A DNA stretch of 64,000 nucleotides from assembly GCA_017620255.1 (NCBI GenBank), contig JAFZQU010000004.1, positions 62,001-126,000 on the forward strand. The letters run 5' to 3'. Position numbers and translations under genes: made by a program. This stretch comes from Lachnospiraceae bacterium. Lineage in GTDB: Bacteria; Bacillota; Clostridia; Lachnospirales; Lachnospiraceae. The notes under the pieces are model-generated. The model had not been told where the DNA came from, ran no database searches, and was given only the letters and a program-made list of their open reading frames with translations. Positions 45,867-53,662 of the stretch are shown piece by piece (position 1 is the stretch's first letter; each line of letters opens with the position of its first letter).

Positions 45867-47342
45867 ATGATCGATCTGACCAGAAATGAAGCATCACTGG
45901 AACGCAACATTAAGAAAGCAAGGGAAAATCACATCATTATCCCCACCATCGCACAGATGAAGGATCCCGGCAAGATCCCGGCAAAGATCCGCGAGCAGTT
46001 GAAAGATGTGGGATTATGGGATGTGAATCCGCTCAACCTTTTCAGGATCACCTGGAAGAACGAACAGAAAGAATCCGGCGGTCTCTTCCACGGCAGCAAC
46101 TACATCGTGCTTCCGAGCGAACTGACCGGCGTAAAAGCCAGGATCATCTGCATGGTCGGCAAATGGTTTCCGACCGGCTGTCATAAGGTCGGCGCGAGTT
46201 TTGGCTGTCTTGCTCCGCGTCTGATCACGGGTCAGTTCGATACGGGCTATCATAAAGCAGTCTGGCCTTCCACCGGCAACTACTGCAGGGGCGGCGCCTT
46301 TAACTCCAAGCTCCTCGGAGCCAATTCGATCGCGATCTTACCTGCGGAAATGAGCAGGGAGCGCTTTGAATGGCTGCATTCGATCGCAGGCGAAGTAATC
46401 GCAACGCCCGGCTGCGAAAGCAACGTAAAAGAGATCTTTGACAAAACCTGGGAACTGAAGAATACACGCGAAGATGTGCTGATCTTCAACCAGTTCGAGG
46501 AAATGGGCAACTACCTGTGGCACTATAACGTGACCGGTTCCGCAATCGCGGATGCTTTTGAGGAAATGAAGGGGCCCGGCGACCGCTTTGCAGGCGCGAT
46601 CTTTACTTCCGGCTCTGCCGGCACCATGGCAAGCGGTGATTACCTGAAGGAAAAATATCCCGGCGCAAAGCTCGGTGTCGGCGAGGCGCTGCAGTGCCCG
46701 ACACTCTTAAACAACGGCTTTGGCGGCCACAGGATCGAAGGCATCGGCGACAAGCACGTTCCGTGGATCCATAACGTAAAGAACACGGATCTTGTCGTGG
46801 ATATCGATGATGAAGATTCCCAGAAGATCCTCCGGTTCTTCAACGAGCCGCTCGGAAAAGAATATCTGATCAGCGAATGCGGCGTGAGCAGTGATTTTGC
46901 CGAAAATCTGCCTCTCTTCGGTATTTCCGGCATCGCAAACATGCTCTGCGCGATCAAGATGGCAAAATACTACGAGATGGACGAGCACGACGTGATCGCC
47001 ACGGTTCTCACGGATTCGGCCGTTATGTACCAGTCACGCATCCGCGAGCTGCAGGAAGAAGACGGCGAATACAATCCCGTCATGGCAGCTGTGGATTATA
47101 CGGCGCACATCGCTTCGATCAAGACCGACAACATGCAGGAACTGACCTATGCGGACCGCAAACGCGTGCACAATCTCAAGTACTACACCTGGGTAGAACA
47201 GCAGGGACGCAGCGCGGAAGAACTCAATGCGCTGTGGTATGACGAAGAAAACACCTGGGGCAGCGTAAGAAAGCAGGCCGGCGAGATCGACGCCCTGATC
47301 GACGAATTCAACGAACGCACGGGACTTTTACGCGAACTGTAA
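45867..47342 (+). CDS. Fold-type-II PLP-dependent enzyme of unknown substrate
   Basis: 491 residues. The likely PLP lysine is in TGCHKVGASFG (about residue 108), and GEALQCPTLLNNGFGGHRIEGIG lies where such enzymes hold phosphate and substrate. It is longer than cysteine synthase or YgeX-type diaminopropionate lyase and I cannot assign it to either. Start at 45867 with AGGAGGA upstream. It is divergent from the ygeY-ygeW-arcC operon across 265 bp with a shared palindrome, so it is probably part of the same pathway, perhaps in the ammonia-lyase role that YgeX plays in E. coli-type clusters. Confidence 0.8.
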   Translation: MIDLTRNEASLERNIKKARENHIIIPTIAQMKDPGKIPAKIREQLKDVGLWDVNPLNLFRITWKNEQKESGGLFHGSNYIVLPSELTGVKARIICMVGKWFPTGCHKVGASFGCLAPRLITGQFDTGYHKAVWPSTGNYCRGGAFNSKLLGANSIAILPAEMSRERFEWLHSIAGEVIATPGCESNVKEIFDKTWELKNTREDVLIFNQFEEMGNYLWHYNVTGSAIADAFEEMKGPGDRFAGAIFTSGSAGTMASGDYLKEKYPGAKLGVGEALQCPTLLNNGFGGHRIEGIGDKHVPWIHNVKNTDLVVDIDDEDSQKILRFFNEPLGKEYLISECGVSSDFAENLPLFGISGIANMLCAIKMAKYYEMDEHDVIATVLTDSAVMYQSRIRELQEEDGEYNPVMAAVDYTAHIASIKTDNMQELTYADRKRVHNLKYYTWVEQQGRSAEELNALWYDEENTWGSVRKQAGEIDALIDEFNERTGLLREL

Positions 47343-47346
47343 AGAC

Positions 47347-48405
47347 TTAACGGATACGTTTTCCGACAACGACCAGACGGCCGTTTTCGACATGATAGGC
47401 ACAGACGGACAGCGTGATGAATTCATCCCCGTAAGAGGCCTCAACACCCGTGTCATACAAAGCCATATCCATGATATGATCATAGAAATCCGCAAATTCT
47501 TCCTCGCTGTTAGCCTGGAAGAATTTGTAATATTTGAACACATCGGTCTGCGATTTTAAGTAGACCTGGGAGAGAAAAACAGATATGATCTCGTACTCAC
47601 GCGCCTCATAGAGCGTGTTGAAACGAATGATCTTGTGCGACTGATAGAAATCTTCCTTGCGGTAATTGTCGAGATTGCCGAACATATCACCGTTTTTCAT
47701 ATTGTGGCCGTGAATGATCAGATTCGTGGACGGACTCGTGCCGTCCGCGTAATCATTGGCCTTTGTGCCCGTACCGACCACGGAATCCGTATCCATGATC
47801 AGGCACCCGTTCATATTGTAATTCCTGTCAAAATCACGGTTCAGGTAATATTCTTCATCATCCATCGTCTGCATGACCGGATAGTCGATATTCATGTCGT
47901 CCACGCGGAGCCAGCCGACGATATCCTCGTTCTGCTCATACAATGCCTGCATATCCGGCATCATGTCCGCAGGCGGGAGGGTGACTTCGTGCTCCGGCAT
48001 TTCCACGGGGATCTCGTCATCCGGGATCTCGGTCAGCTGATCGTCTTCCACCGCGGCTTCCGCCGCCGTTGCAACTTCCTGCGCACGTTTTGCGTAACCG
48101 AACTGATAAGACAGGACGGAACTCACGAAAATACATACAACAAAGCAAACAACAAGAAGTGGGGGTGCCATTTCCGGCATCCCCGTTTCTGTTTGTTCCA
48201 TCATTGCGTCTGATCCAACCTCTCCGGCACTCTCATCGTCAGACTCGTCCTCCGCATCCTCTTTGGCGGCTTCTTCCGCCTCTTCCTCTGCGTTTTCCGA
48301 CTCTTCCGATCCTTCCACCGGGTCATCCACGACCATGGACAGAGTTAGTTCTTCCGTTTCGGGTTCAGACTGCTTTTCTTCCAGTTCCTGATCCAGTGCA
48401 GACAT
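47347..48405 (-). CDS. Class B sortase
   Basis: 352 residues. A very acidic N-terminal cytoplasmic part (about 1-75, Glu/Asp-rich) is followed by one membrane helix at about 83-103, then the sortase domain. The catalytic His is in LIIHGHNM, the Cys in ITLSVCAYH and the Arg in VVGKRIR at the C-terminus. Sortases join surface proteins to the cell wall. It lies 77 bp downstream of a gene for a protein with a VPKTG sorting signal, its likely substrate. Start at 48405 with GGGGAG upstream. Confidence 0.9.
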   Translation of the reverse strand: MSALDQELEEKQSEPETEELTLSMVVDDPVEGSEESENAEEEAEEAAKEDAEDESDDESAGEVGSDAMMEQTETGMPEMAPPLLVVCFVVCIFVSSVLSYQFGYAKRAQEVATAAEAAVEDDQLTEIPDDEIPVEMPEHEVTLPPADMMPDMQALYEQNEDIVGWLRVDDMNIDYPVMQTMDDEEYYLNRDFDRNYNMNGCLIMDTDSVVGTGTKANDYADGTSPSTNLIIHGHNMKNGDMFGNLDNYRKEDFYQSHKIIRFNTLYEAREYEIISVFLSQVYLKSQTDVFKYYKFFQANSEEEFADFYDHIMDMALYDTGVEASYGDEFITLSVCAYHVENGRLVVVGKRIR

Positions 48406-48431
48406 GTATCTCCCCGATCAATTATTTCATT

Positions 48432-48465
48432 CCGGCTGCCTTGTCTTTCTTCCCCCGGCAGCCGG
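48432..48465. other. Hairpin between the surface protein and sortase genes
   Basis: A perfect 9-bp stem, CCGGCTGCC / GGCAGCCGG, with a 16-nt loop and no T-run on the minus strand. It may stabilise the upstream mRNA or lower read-through so that less sortase than substrate is made. Confidence 0.5.
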
Positions 48466-48482
48466 TCTCCCACAGATTTGTT

Positions 48483-50849
48483 TTATTCTTTCTTGTTTGT
48501 GTCATCTCCGGCCTTGCCGCCGTTTTTAGCCGGCAGGTAGGATAACAGGATCGATGCTGCGATACATGCGGAAATGATCGCGATCATGATGATCAGGAAT
48601 CTCATATTCCCTTCACCTGTCTTAGGCACCTTATCCAGATCCGAACCGGCACCGCTCGGGTTCTTCATCGAAGAAGAAGAGGACGACGAAGAACTGCTCG
48701 ATTTATCCAACTGATATCCGTCACCGCTCTTATATACGGTTCTTGTTGCAAGAAGTTTTCCGGCAGTTGAATTGGTCGCATTAGAACCATCCTCCTGATT
48801 CTGCCCATACGGAACCACATAGAAAGAAACTTTAGGGGAATCTCCGGATAAGCCGGTTGCTTTTTTCAAAAGAGAATTCAACGTATCTTTGCTTATATTT
48901 TTCTTGTTGCTTGAACTGTTGGATTCGTTTGGAGTCGGCAGATCATAAGTATCACTCGTAACTACAGTCTTTCCGTTTTCATCTCTTATCTCGATCCTGT
49001 ATTTGGTGATCGATGTCAGATTCTCTTTTGTGTTAAATCCTGTGTATACTTCATCATTGTTATAGTAAAAGCCTAAAGTATAGTCACTGGATGTACTGCT
49101 ACTGCTATTGCTTCCACCGGGATCAGCTGCCGTGGCCCAATCAGCAATGGACTCTATTGTTACCCCAGAGTAATCTCCGGGATCGCTGGTACTTTTATCA
49201 GTAAATGTCACTGTCGGAACCAAATCTATTTTCTTATCAGCAGCTTTTGCCGTTACTTTTCCGCCCGAGACAGTAAAATCATTTTTATTACCTGATTCTA
49301 CTGTATATTCTATCTTGGATACAGATGCATTACGCGGATCACCGACAGCTCCTTTATCCCAGTTTAAATCCAGCGCATATCCCTTGCTTATCGTGATCGT
49401 GCCCCCGTTAGCACTTGGGTAATCAATGTCGATCAGATCGATTTTATCTTTGATCGTAACCGTGACGGAATCGGTCTTCGAAGGTTTCAGTGCCGCTGTT
49501 GCCGTCACCACTACTTCTCCTTCTTTTTTGGCCGTTAACTTTCCCTTCGCATCGATTGTTGCTACGCTAGTGTCACTCACAGACCAATCTATATAATTCT
49601 TGGTTGTTTTTCCATTAGTCAGATAAATGGTCGCCGAGTAAGTCGCTGTTTTTCCCACGGCTACTTCATCGAAATATCCATCATCGATGTCAATATAGTC
49701 AATATTGGCTCCGCTACTGCCATTTAAGATAGTTACTGACTTTGTTGCAGTTTTTCCGGCCATCGTTGCAGATAATACCACCGTACCCGGTTTATCTCCG
49801 GCAGTGAGTACCGCCTTTCCGTCAGCCAACCCCGTAACTGCAGATGTAACTCCTTTCACTTTCCAATCAACAGACGGAAAACCAACCGATGCAGGATCAA
49901 CCACCAACTGATAATCGGCCGATTCTCCCATCTCCATGGAAGATGGTCCGTTGATAGTAAGGGTAATTGATGATACCTTGATACTCATACCCTGTTTAAA
50001 CTGAATACCATAATAATCAATGGTCAGATCAAATGTACCATTAATTGCTTTTGCTACATCAAACTCTATCCAGTTAAGCGGAAGGTCTTCTCCACTATGT
50101 GAATTTTTATACCAGTCACAACGAACTGCAGTAACGTTTTTTAGATTAGTTACATCACAATCCCTGAACCCATCAAAACTTGCCGTATCCGGGCTTAATT
50201 CCACAACAACAACTTTGGTCTCTCCGTCGCCTAAGGGAGCAAGTGTAGTAGGGGTAACCGATGCCAGTCTTACTGGAGTAGTGCTCAACGAATATGACAC
50301 ACCAAACTCCAAGTCATCGCATTCAACTTTTTTTCTGGTACTACCATCTGAACCACTCCACTGATCAAGTGCAAATTCATCATCTTGATCGAACGCAGCA
50401 GTATAGGTTTCGCCAAGCAAACCGGCTCCGTTTTCACTTATAAGATCGACGTCTCCATGATCCCCGCTTACAGTACAATCCCACTCATAAACCGAAACAG
50501 AGATATCAGCCGTCGCCAATTCGGTCCCGGTATCATCATACGCCACAACAGTCAGCTCATTTTCACCAATACTCAAATACTGGCCGATATAACTCTCCAG
50601 GTCTTCCAGTCCATCAAAAGAAATTGACGTTCCACTTACTGTCTTTTCTACACCATCAATTCCTATGCTTTTTACACTTGCATCCCCCCACGATAGCGTA
50701 TGAGTGAATCCACTGGCAGTTTTCTTATCCTCGTATTTGATGTCAACTGCAGCCCTTACCACTTTCGACCCGGCCAAGCACGCAATTCCCAGGATTGCTA
50801 CTCCCAGCAACAGTTTTTTCACGATTCCCATGATGTTTTTCTCTCTCAT
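48483..50849 (-). CDS. Cell-wall anchored protein with bacterial Ig-like domains
   Basis: About 788 residues from ATG 50849, which has GAGGGG upstream. A signal peptide ends near VVRA. Two or three BIG2-like Ig domains occupy about 290-560 (for example VDWKVKG, YIDWSVSDTSVATID), followed by a further domain, a poly-Ser run, and the sorting signal VPKTGE with a hydrophobic helix and a charged tail. The anchor is about 45 residues from the end. The gene is visibly richer in A/T than its neighbours. It probably forms a wall-attached adhesin or structural protein, linked by the next-door sortase. Confidence 0.88.
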   Translation of the reverse strand: MREKNIMGIVKKLLLGVAILGIACLAGSKVVRAAVDIKYEDKKTASGFTHTLSWGDASVKSIGIDGVEKTVSGTSISFDGLEDLESYIGQYLSIGENELTVVAYDDTGTELATADISVSVYEWDCTVSGDHGDVDLISENGAGLLGETYTAAFDQDDEFALDQWSGSDGSTRKKVECDDLEFGVSYSLSTTPVRLASVTPTTLAPLGDGETKVVVVELSPDTASFDGFRDCDVTNLKNVTAVRCDWYKNSHSGEDLPLNWIEFDVAKAINGTFDLTIDYYGIQFKQGMSIKVSSITLTINGPSSMEMGESADYQLVVDPASVGFPSVDWKVKGVTSAVTGLADGKAVLTAGDKPGTVVLSATMAGKTATKSVTILNGSSGANIDYIDIDDGYFDEVAVGKTATYSATIYLTNGKTTKNYIDWSVSDTSVATIDAKGKLTAKKEGEVVVTATAALKPSKTDSVTVTIKDKIDLIDIDYPSANGGTITISKGYALDLNWDKGAVGDPRNASVSKIEYTVESGNKNDFTVSGGKVTAKAADKKIDLVPTVTFTDKSTSDPGDYSGVTIESIADWATAADPGGSNSSSSTSSDYTLGFYYNNDEVYTGFNTKENLTSITKYRIEIRDENGKTVVTSDTYDLPTPNESNSSSNKKNISKDTLNSLLKKATGLSGDSPKVSFYVVPYGQNQEDGSNATNSTAGKLLATRTVYKSGDGYQLDKSSSSSSSSSSSMKNPSGAGSDLDKVPKTGEGNMRFLIIMIAIISACIAASILLSYLPAKNGGKAGDDTNKKE

Positions 50850-51094
50850 TTTTCCGCCCCTCATTCGGTGATCTCTTTTTGTTTCCTTTTTCTATTCCAA
50901 CCTGATTTTTCTTGATAACATAAAACCTCGGGCTACATTGTCCCGCAAATCTACATATAGTAGTATGTGTATCTGCCCGCCACAATATCTTGCGAAAGCG
51001 CAAAAATACACACTCTTACGAAAATCATTGTAACACAACTTCAACGTTATGACAACCAGTTTATGTAACCTCTCCGAGTGATCAGATGAGATGC
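50850..51094. other. Long upstream region of the surface-protein gene
   Basis: No gene is seen. The predicted transcript start near 51020 gives a leader of about 170 nt with short hairpins (for example GCGCTTTCGC) and no recognisable riboswitch. Confidence 0.5.
51027..51055 (-). promoter_or_regulatory. Predicted promoter of the surface-protein gene
   Basis: On the minus strand, -35 TTGTCA and -10 TACAAT with a 17-bp spacer. The first unit of the 40-bp element array lies 39 bp upstream of its -35. Confidence 0.65.
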
Positions 51095-51391
51095 CTACGT
51101 GTAAGAAACCCTTGGCCGCCGATTTTACACGTAGTTTTTAAAATAAAATTGAAAGGGGACTACGTGTGAAAACCCGGTGATTGGCCGTTTTACACGTAGT
51201 TTTAAGATGAAATCGAGAAGAGACTACGTGTGAAAATCGATAGTTGACCATTTTTACACGTAGTGTCAAGCCGGAAACAAGAAAAAACTACGTGTGAAAT
51301 CACCGATATCGTCAAATCTACACGTAGCCGGTCAGAAAAATATCAAGAACACTACGTGTGAAAAGTGCAAAATGCCGGATCTTACACGTAG
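51095..51391. repeat. Five-unit array of 40-bp CTACGTGT palindromic elements
   Basis: Units are 51095-51134, 51160-51199, 51224-51263, 51288-51327 and 51352-51391, each exactly 40 bp. Spacers are 25, 24, 24 and 24 bp. All five units begin CTACGTGT and end ACACGTAG; most continue as GAAAA inward on the left and TTTT on the right, giving arms of 8-12 bp. The middle 14-16 bp and the spacers differ in every unit. Because each N24 is flanked by 8-mers, the motif alternates in orientation every 32 bp (33 once), close to three helical turns. It is not a CRISPR: repeats are not identical and no cas gene is near. I do not recognise the family. Confidence 0.95.
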
Positions 51392-51457
51392 ACGGGGCGG
51401 TGATGCGCCCTTTTGGGCTCCTGAATCAAGGGATATATCCCCCGGGGAGGAAGAAAA

Positions 51458-51511
51458 ATGAAAGAAACTGCTAACCTTAGCTTCCATCTGACCGCCAACA
51501 GCCGCCATTAA
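51458..51511 (+). CDS. Possible 17-residue leader peptide
   Basis: ATG at 51458 preceded by GGGGAGGAAGAAAA, a very strong ribosome site, then a 17-codon frame (MKETANLSFHLTANSRH) ending TAA. A hairpin begins at its stop codon. It lies 130 bp before the zinc-ribbon lipoprotein gene. It may be an upstream regulatory ORF; translation is not proven. Confidence 0.4.
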   Translation: MKETANLSFHLTANSRH

Positions 51512-51525
51512 CCGCTAATGGCAGC
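51501..51525 (+). other. Hairpin at the end of the leader ORF
   Basis: Stem GCCGCCATTA / TAATGGCAGC (one mismatch) with a 5-nt loop that covers the leader ORF stop. No T-run follows, so it is not a simple terminator. Confidence 0.45.
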
Positions 51526-51544
51526 CATATATTGCGAAAATCCC

Positions 51545-51641
51545 TTCTCTCGTGATAAGATATAGAAAGTTTCACATCGGAGGATCATACAATTCTCTCG
51601 TGATAAGATGATAGAAAGTTTTACATCGGAGGATCATACAA
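51545..51641 (+). repeat. Tandem duplication of the gene leader and ribosome site
   Basis: Two near-identical copies, 51545-51592 (48 bp) and 51593-51641 (49 bp), each containing TTCTCTCGTGATAAGAT, AGAAAGTTT and ATCGGAGGATCATACAA. Differences are one inserted G and one C/T change. Only the second Shine-Dalgarno is placed before the lipoprotein start codon at 51644. Confidence 0.9.
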
Positions 51642-51643
51642 TC

Positions 51644-52831
51644 ATGAAAAAGAAGACCATCATCCTACTGACCATCCTTGCCACGGTGCTGCTGATCGGC
51701 TGCGGTCACGAGCACGAATGGGAAGAGGCTACCTGTGACAAGCCGAAGACCTGCAAGACCTGCGGGGAAACGGAAGGCGAGGCGCTCGGCCACGATATCA
51801 TAGAAGCGACCTGCGAAGAGCCCATGACCTGCAGACGCTGCGGCAAAAAGAAAGGACAGGCGCTCGGCCACGATTGGGAGGAAGCAACCTGCGAAGCACC
51901 GAAGACCTGTAAGAGATGCGGTAAGACAGAGGGAGAACCCCTGGAGCATGATTTTGCTCCGGCAACTCTTGACGAGCCGAAAACCTGCAGATACTGCGGC
52001 CTTACGGAAGGCGAGCCGGTCAGCCTTGAGATCAAGCGCGCTGATTTCCTGAAAGGTGCGGGCTGGAGCTGGGTCATCAACGAAAACCTTTGCGTTGCGG
52101 AATACGAAAACCCGAAGAACTACTGGACATATAACTTCTTTGATCTGGACGGACACCTGTTACACGAGCAGGAACTTGACTGCCGTGTAAGCAAGTCCAC
52201 CTATAAAGGCCATAAGATCACGGTTGCGGATGACTGCTATCTGATGGCCTGGGGAGATACCAAGAACTCCACCATCTGCATTTATGATTACGATTTCCAT
52301 CTGATCCTGCAGAAAGAAGTCAAGAGCGGCAAACTCTTCAGCGGCCAGTTCCCGGATATCGAGGACGGAAATGCGGACGGATGTAAGATGGTATTTAACG
52401 ATACGACCAGGGAGGCGATCTTCTGCTTCAATGTCAATACGGGGCGCGAGATCTCCGAGGATGAATACTGGAATGCCGTTGACGCCAACATGGAAATGAC
52501 ACCGGATTACCCGGCGGATAAATACATCTGCTATAACAGAGAGGATGCCGTAGACGGCTACTTTGTCGGGACTGCCGACGAATCCGCATGGGGATACGTC
52601 GATGAAAACGGAAACGAGATCGCGATGTATAAGGATGCGACAGCATACAGCGCCAGCGGCTACGCGCTTGTAACAAAAGACGGCCATTCCTACGATCTGA
52701 TCGATTGTGAGCAGAATGTTGTCGGAGCGGGTGTCGTGACCGGCAAATCTGCGTTCCTTGCGGGTGATGGCGGCAATCTGTTCAAGGTTTTGGCAGACGA
52801 CAGCAGCACGCTTTATGTGATCGTAAGGTGA
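51644..52831 (+). CDS. Lipoprotein with four zinc-ribbon-like CxxC repeats
   Basis: About 395 residues from ATG 51644, which has GGAGG upstream. The lipobox is LLIGC. Residues about 20-130 hold four repeats of about 28 residues built on PKTCKTCGETEGE and GHDWEEATC, each with a Cys-x-x-Cys and nearby His, as in Firmicute surface proteins thought to bind metal. The rest (about 130-395) is beta-rich with WGYVDENGNEI, a WG-like repeat fragment. Function unknown; a metal-binding surface protein is plausible. A strong terminator follows. Confidence 0.82.
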   Translation: MKKKTIILLTILATVLLIGCGHEHEWEEATCDKPKTCKTCGETEGEALGHDIIEATCEEPMTCRRCGKKKGQALGHDWEEATCEAPKTCKRCGKTEGEPLEHDFAPATLDEPKTCRYCGLTEGEPVSLEIKRADFLKGAGWSWVINENLCVAEYENPKNYWTYNFFDLDGHLLHEQELDCRVSKSTYKGHKITVADDCYLMAWGDTKNSTICIYDYDFHLILQKEVKSGKLFSGQFPDIEDGNADGCKMVFNDTTREAIFCFNVNTGREISEDEYWNAVDANMEMTPDYPADKYICYNREDAVDGYFVGTADESAWGYVDENGNEIAMYKDATAYSASGYALVTKDGHSYDLIDCEQNVVGAGVVTGKSAFLAGDGGNLFKVLADDSSTLYVIVR

Positions 52832-52837
52832 TAAAAC

Positions 52838-52875
52838 AAAAAACATGCGGGATCATATGGTCCTGCATGTTTTTT
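52838..52875 (+). terminator. Rho-independent terminator after the zinc-ribbon lipoprotein gene
   Basis: Stem AAAAAACATGCGGGA / TCCTGCATGTTTTTT (one G-T pair) with an 8-nt loop and a run of seven T. Confidence 0.9.
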
Positions 52876-52954
52876 TAGTGCATTTTTCATGGATTTTGCT
52901 TAATATTTGGTATATAATAAGAAACGAGAATTCTGTGGGAGGTTCGTGTCTGTT

Positions 52955-53659
52955 ATGAAAAGCTCTGATTATTTCCAGAATTATAAAACATTTAAGGTCG
53001 TACAGCTCATCCTGCTTGTGATCTTTGCCATCGCGTTCTTTGTTTATATGTACGCGGACGAGCAGCTTCGGACCAGCGTTTACACCAACCGGTCCCTGCT
53101 TACGATCTGTGTCTTTCTGTGGGCTTTCATGATCTATTCTTTCGTTTCGATCATCTGGGATTTCCACCAGTTACAGAAGAACATCATCGATAACCACGTG
53201 CTGAACCGCACGGCTTATCTGGATAACCTGACAGGCATTCCCAACCGTAACAGCTGCGATATCATTTTTGAGAAATACGAGGCTGCAGGCGACATCAGCC
53301 ACATCGGCTGCGCGCTTGTCTCCATTTCCAACCTGTCTGCGCTGAATGCGCAGTTCGGACGTGAGACCGGTAACAAATACCTGCAGGATTTCTCCAACAT
53401 CTTTGAAAAACTGGGTGACGGATACGGATTTGTCGGCAGGAACGGCGGTAACGAGTTCATCGCCGTGCTGGAGCACTGCAGCGAGGAGAAGATGAAAGGC
53501 TTTATCGATAAGCTGACTTCCGCGCTGGATGCATATAACGACGATCATCCCGAAGCAAATATCGCGCTTTCGTGCCACACGGCTTTGAATTACGAGCTGG
53601 GTGTCACGCGGTTCTCCGAACTGATGCGACTACTATACAACGAGGCAAAGAAGGGATAG
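52955..53659 (+). CDS. Membrane protein with degenerate GGDEF domain
   Basis: About 234 residues from ATG 52955; GGGAGG lies 12 bases upstream, so GTG 52946 is an alternative. Two membrane helices (about 13-33, 50-72) precede a GGDEF-fold domain: LTGIPNRNSCD, then RNGGNEF near residue 163 in place of GGDEF. The Asp-to-Asn change removes a metal ligand, so cyclase activity is doubtful. It may sense cyclic-di-GMP or act structurally. A TATAAT box at 52913-52918 lies upstream, and the gene starts the sigma-factor/pilus operon. Confidence 0.8.
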   Translation: MKSSDYFQNYKTFKVVQLILLVIFAIAFFVYMYADEQLRTSVYTNRSLLTICVFLWAFMIYSFVSIIWDFHQLQKNIIDNHVLNRTAYLDNLTGIPNRNSCDIIFEKYEAAGDISHIGCALVSISNLSALNAQFGRETGNKYLQDFSNIFEKLGDGYGFVGRNGGNEFIAVLEHCSEEKMKGFIDKLTSALDAYNDDHPEANIALSCHTALNYELGVTRFSELMRLLYNEAKKG

Positions 53660-53662
53660 GCA

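Noticed and set aside
51095-51391. CRISPR array
   Set aside because: Only the 8-bp ends are conserved, the middles differ in every unit, the motif alternates in orientation, and no cas gene is near.
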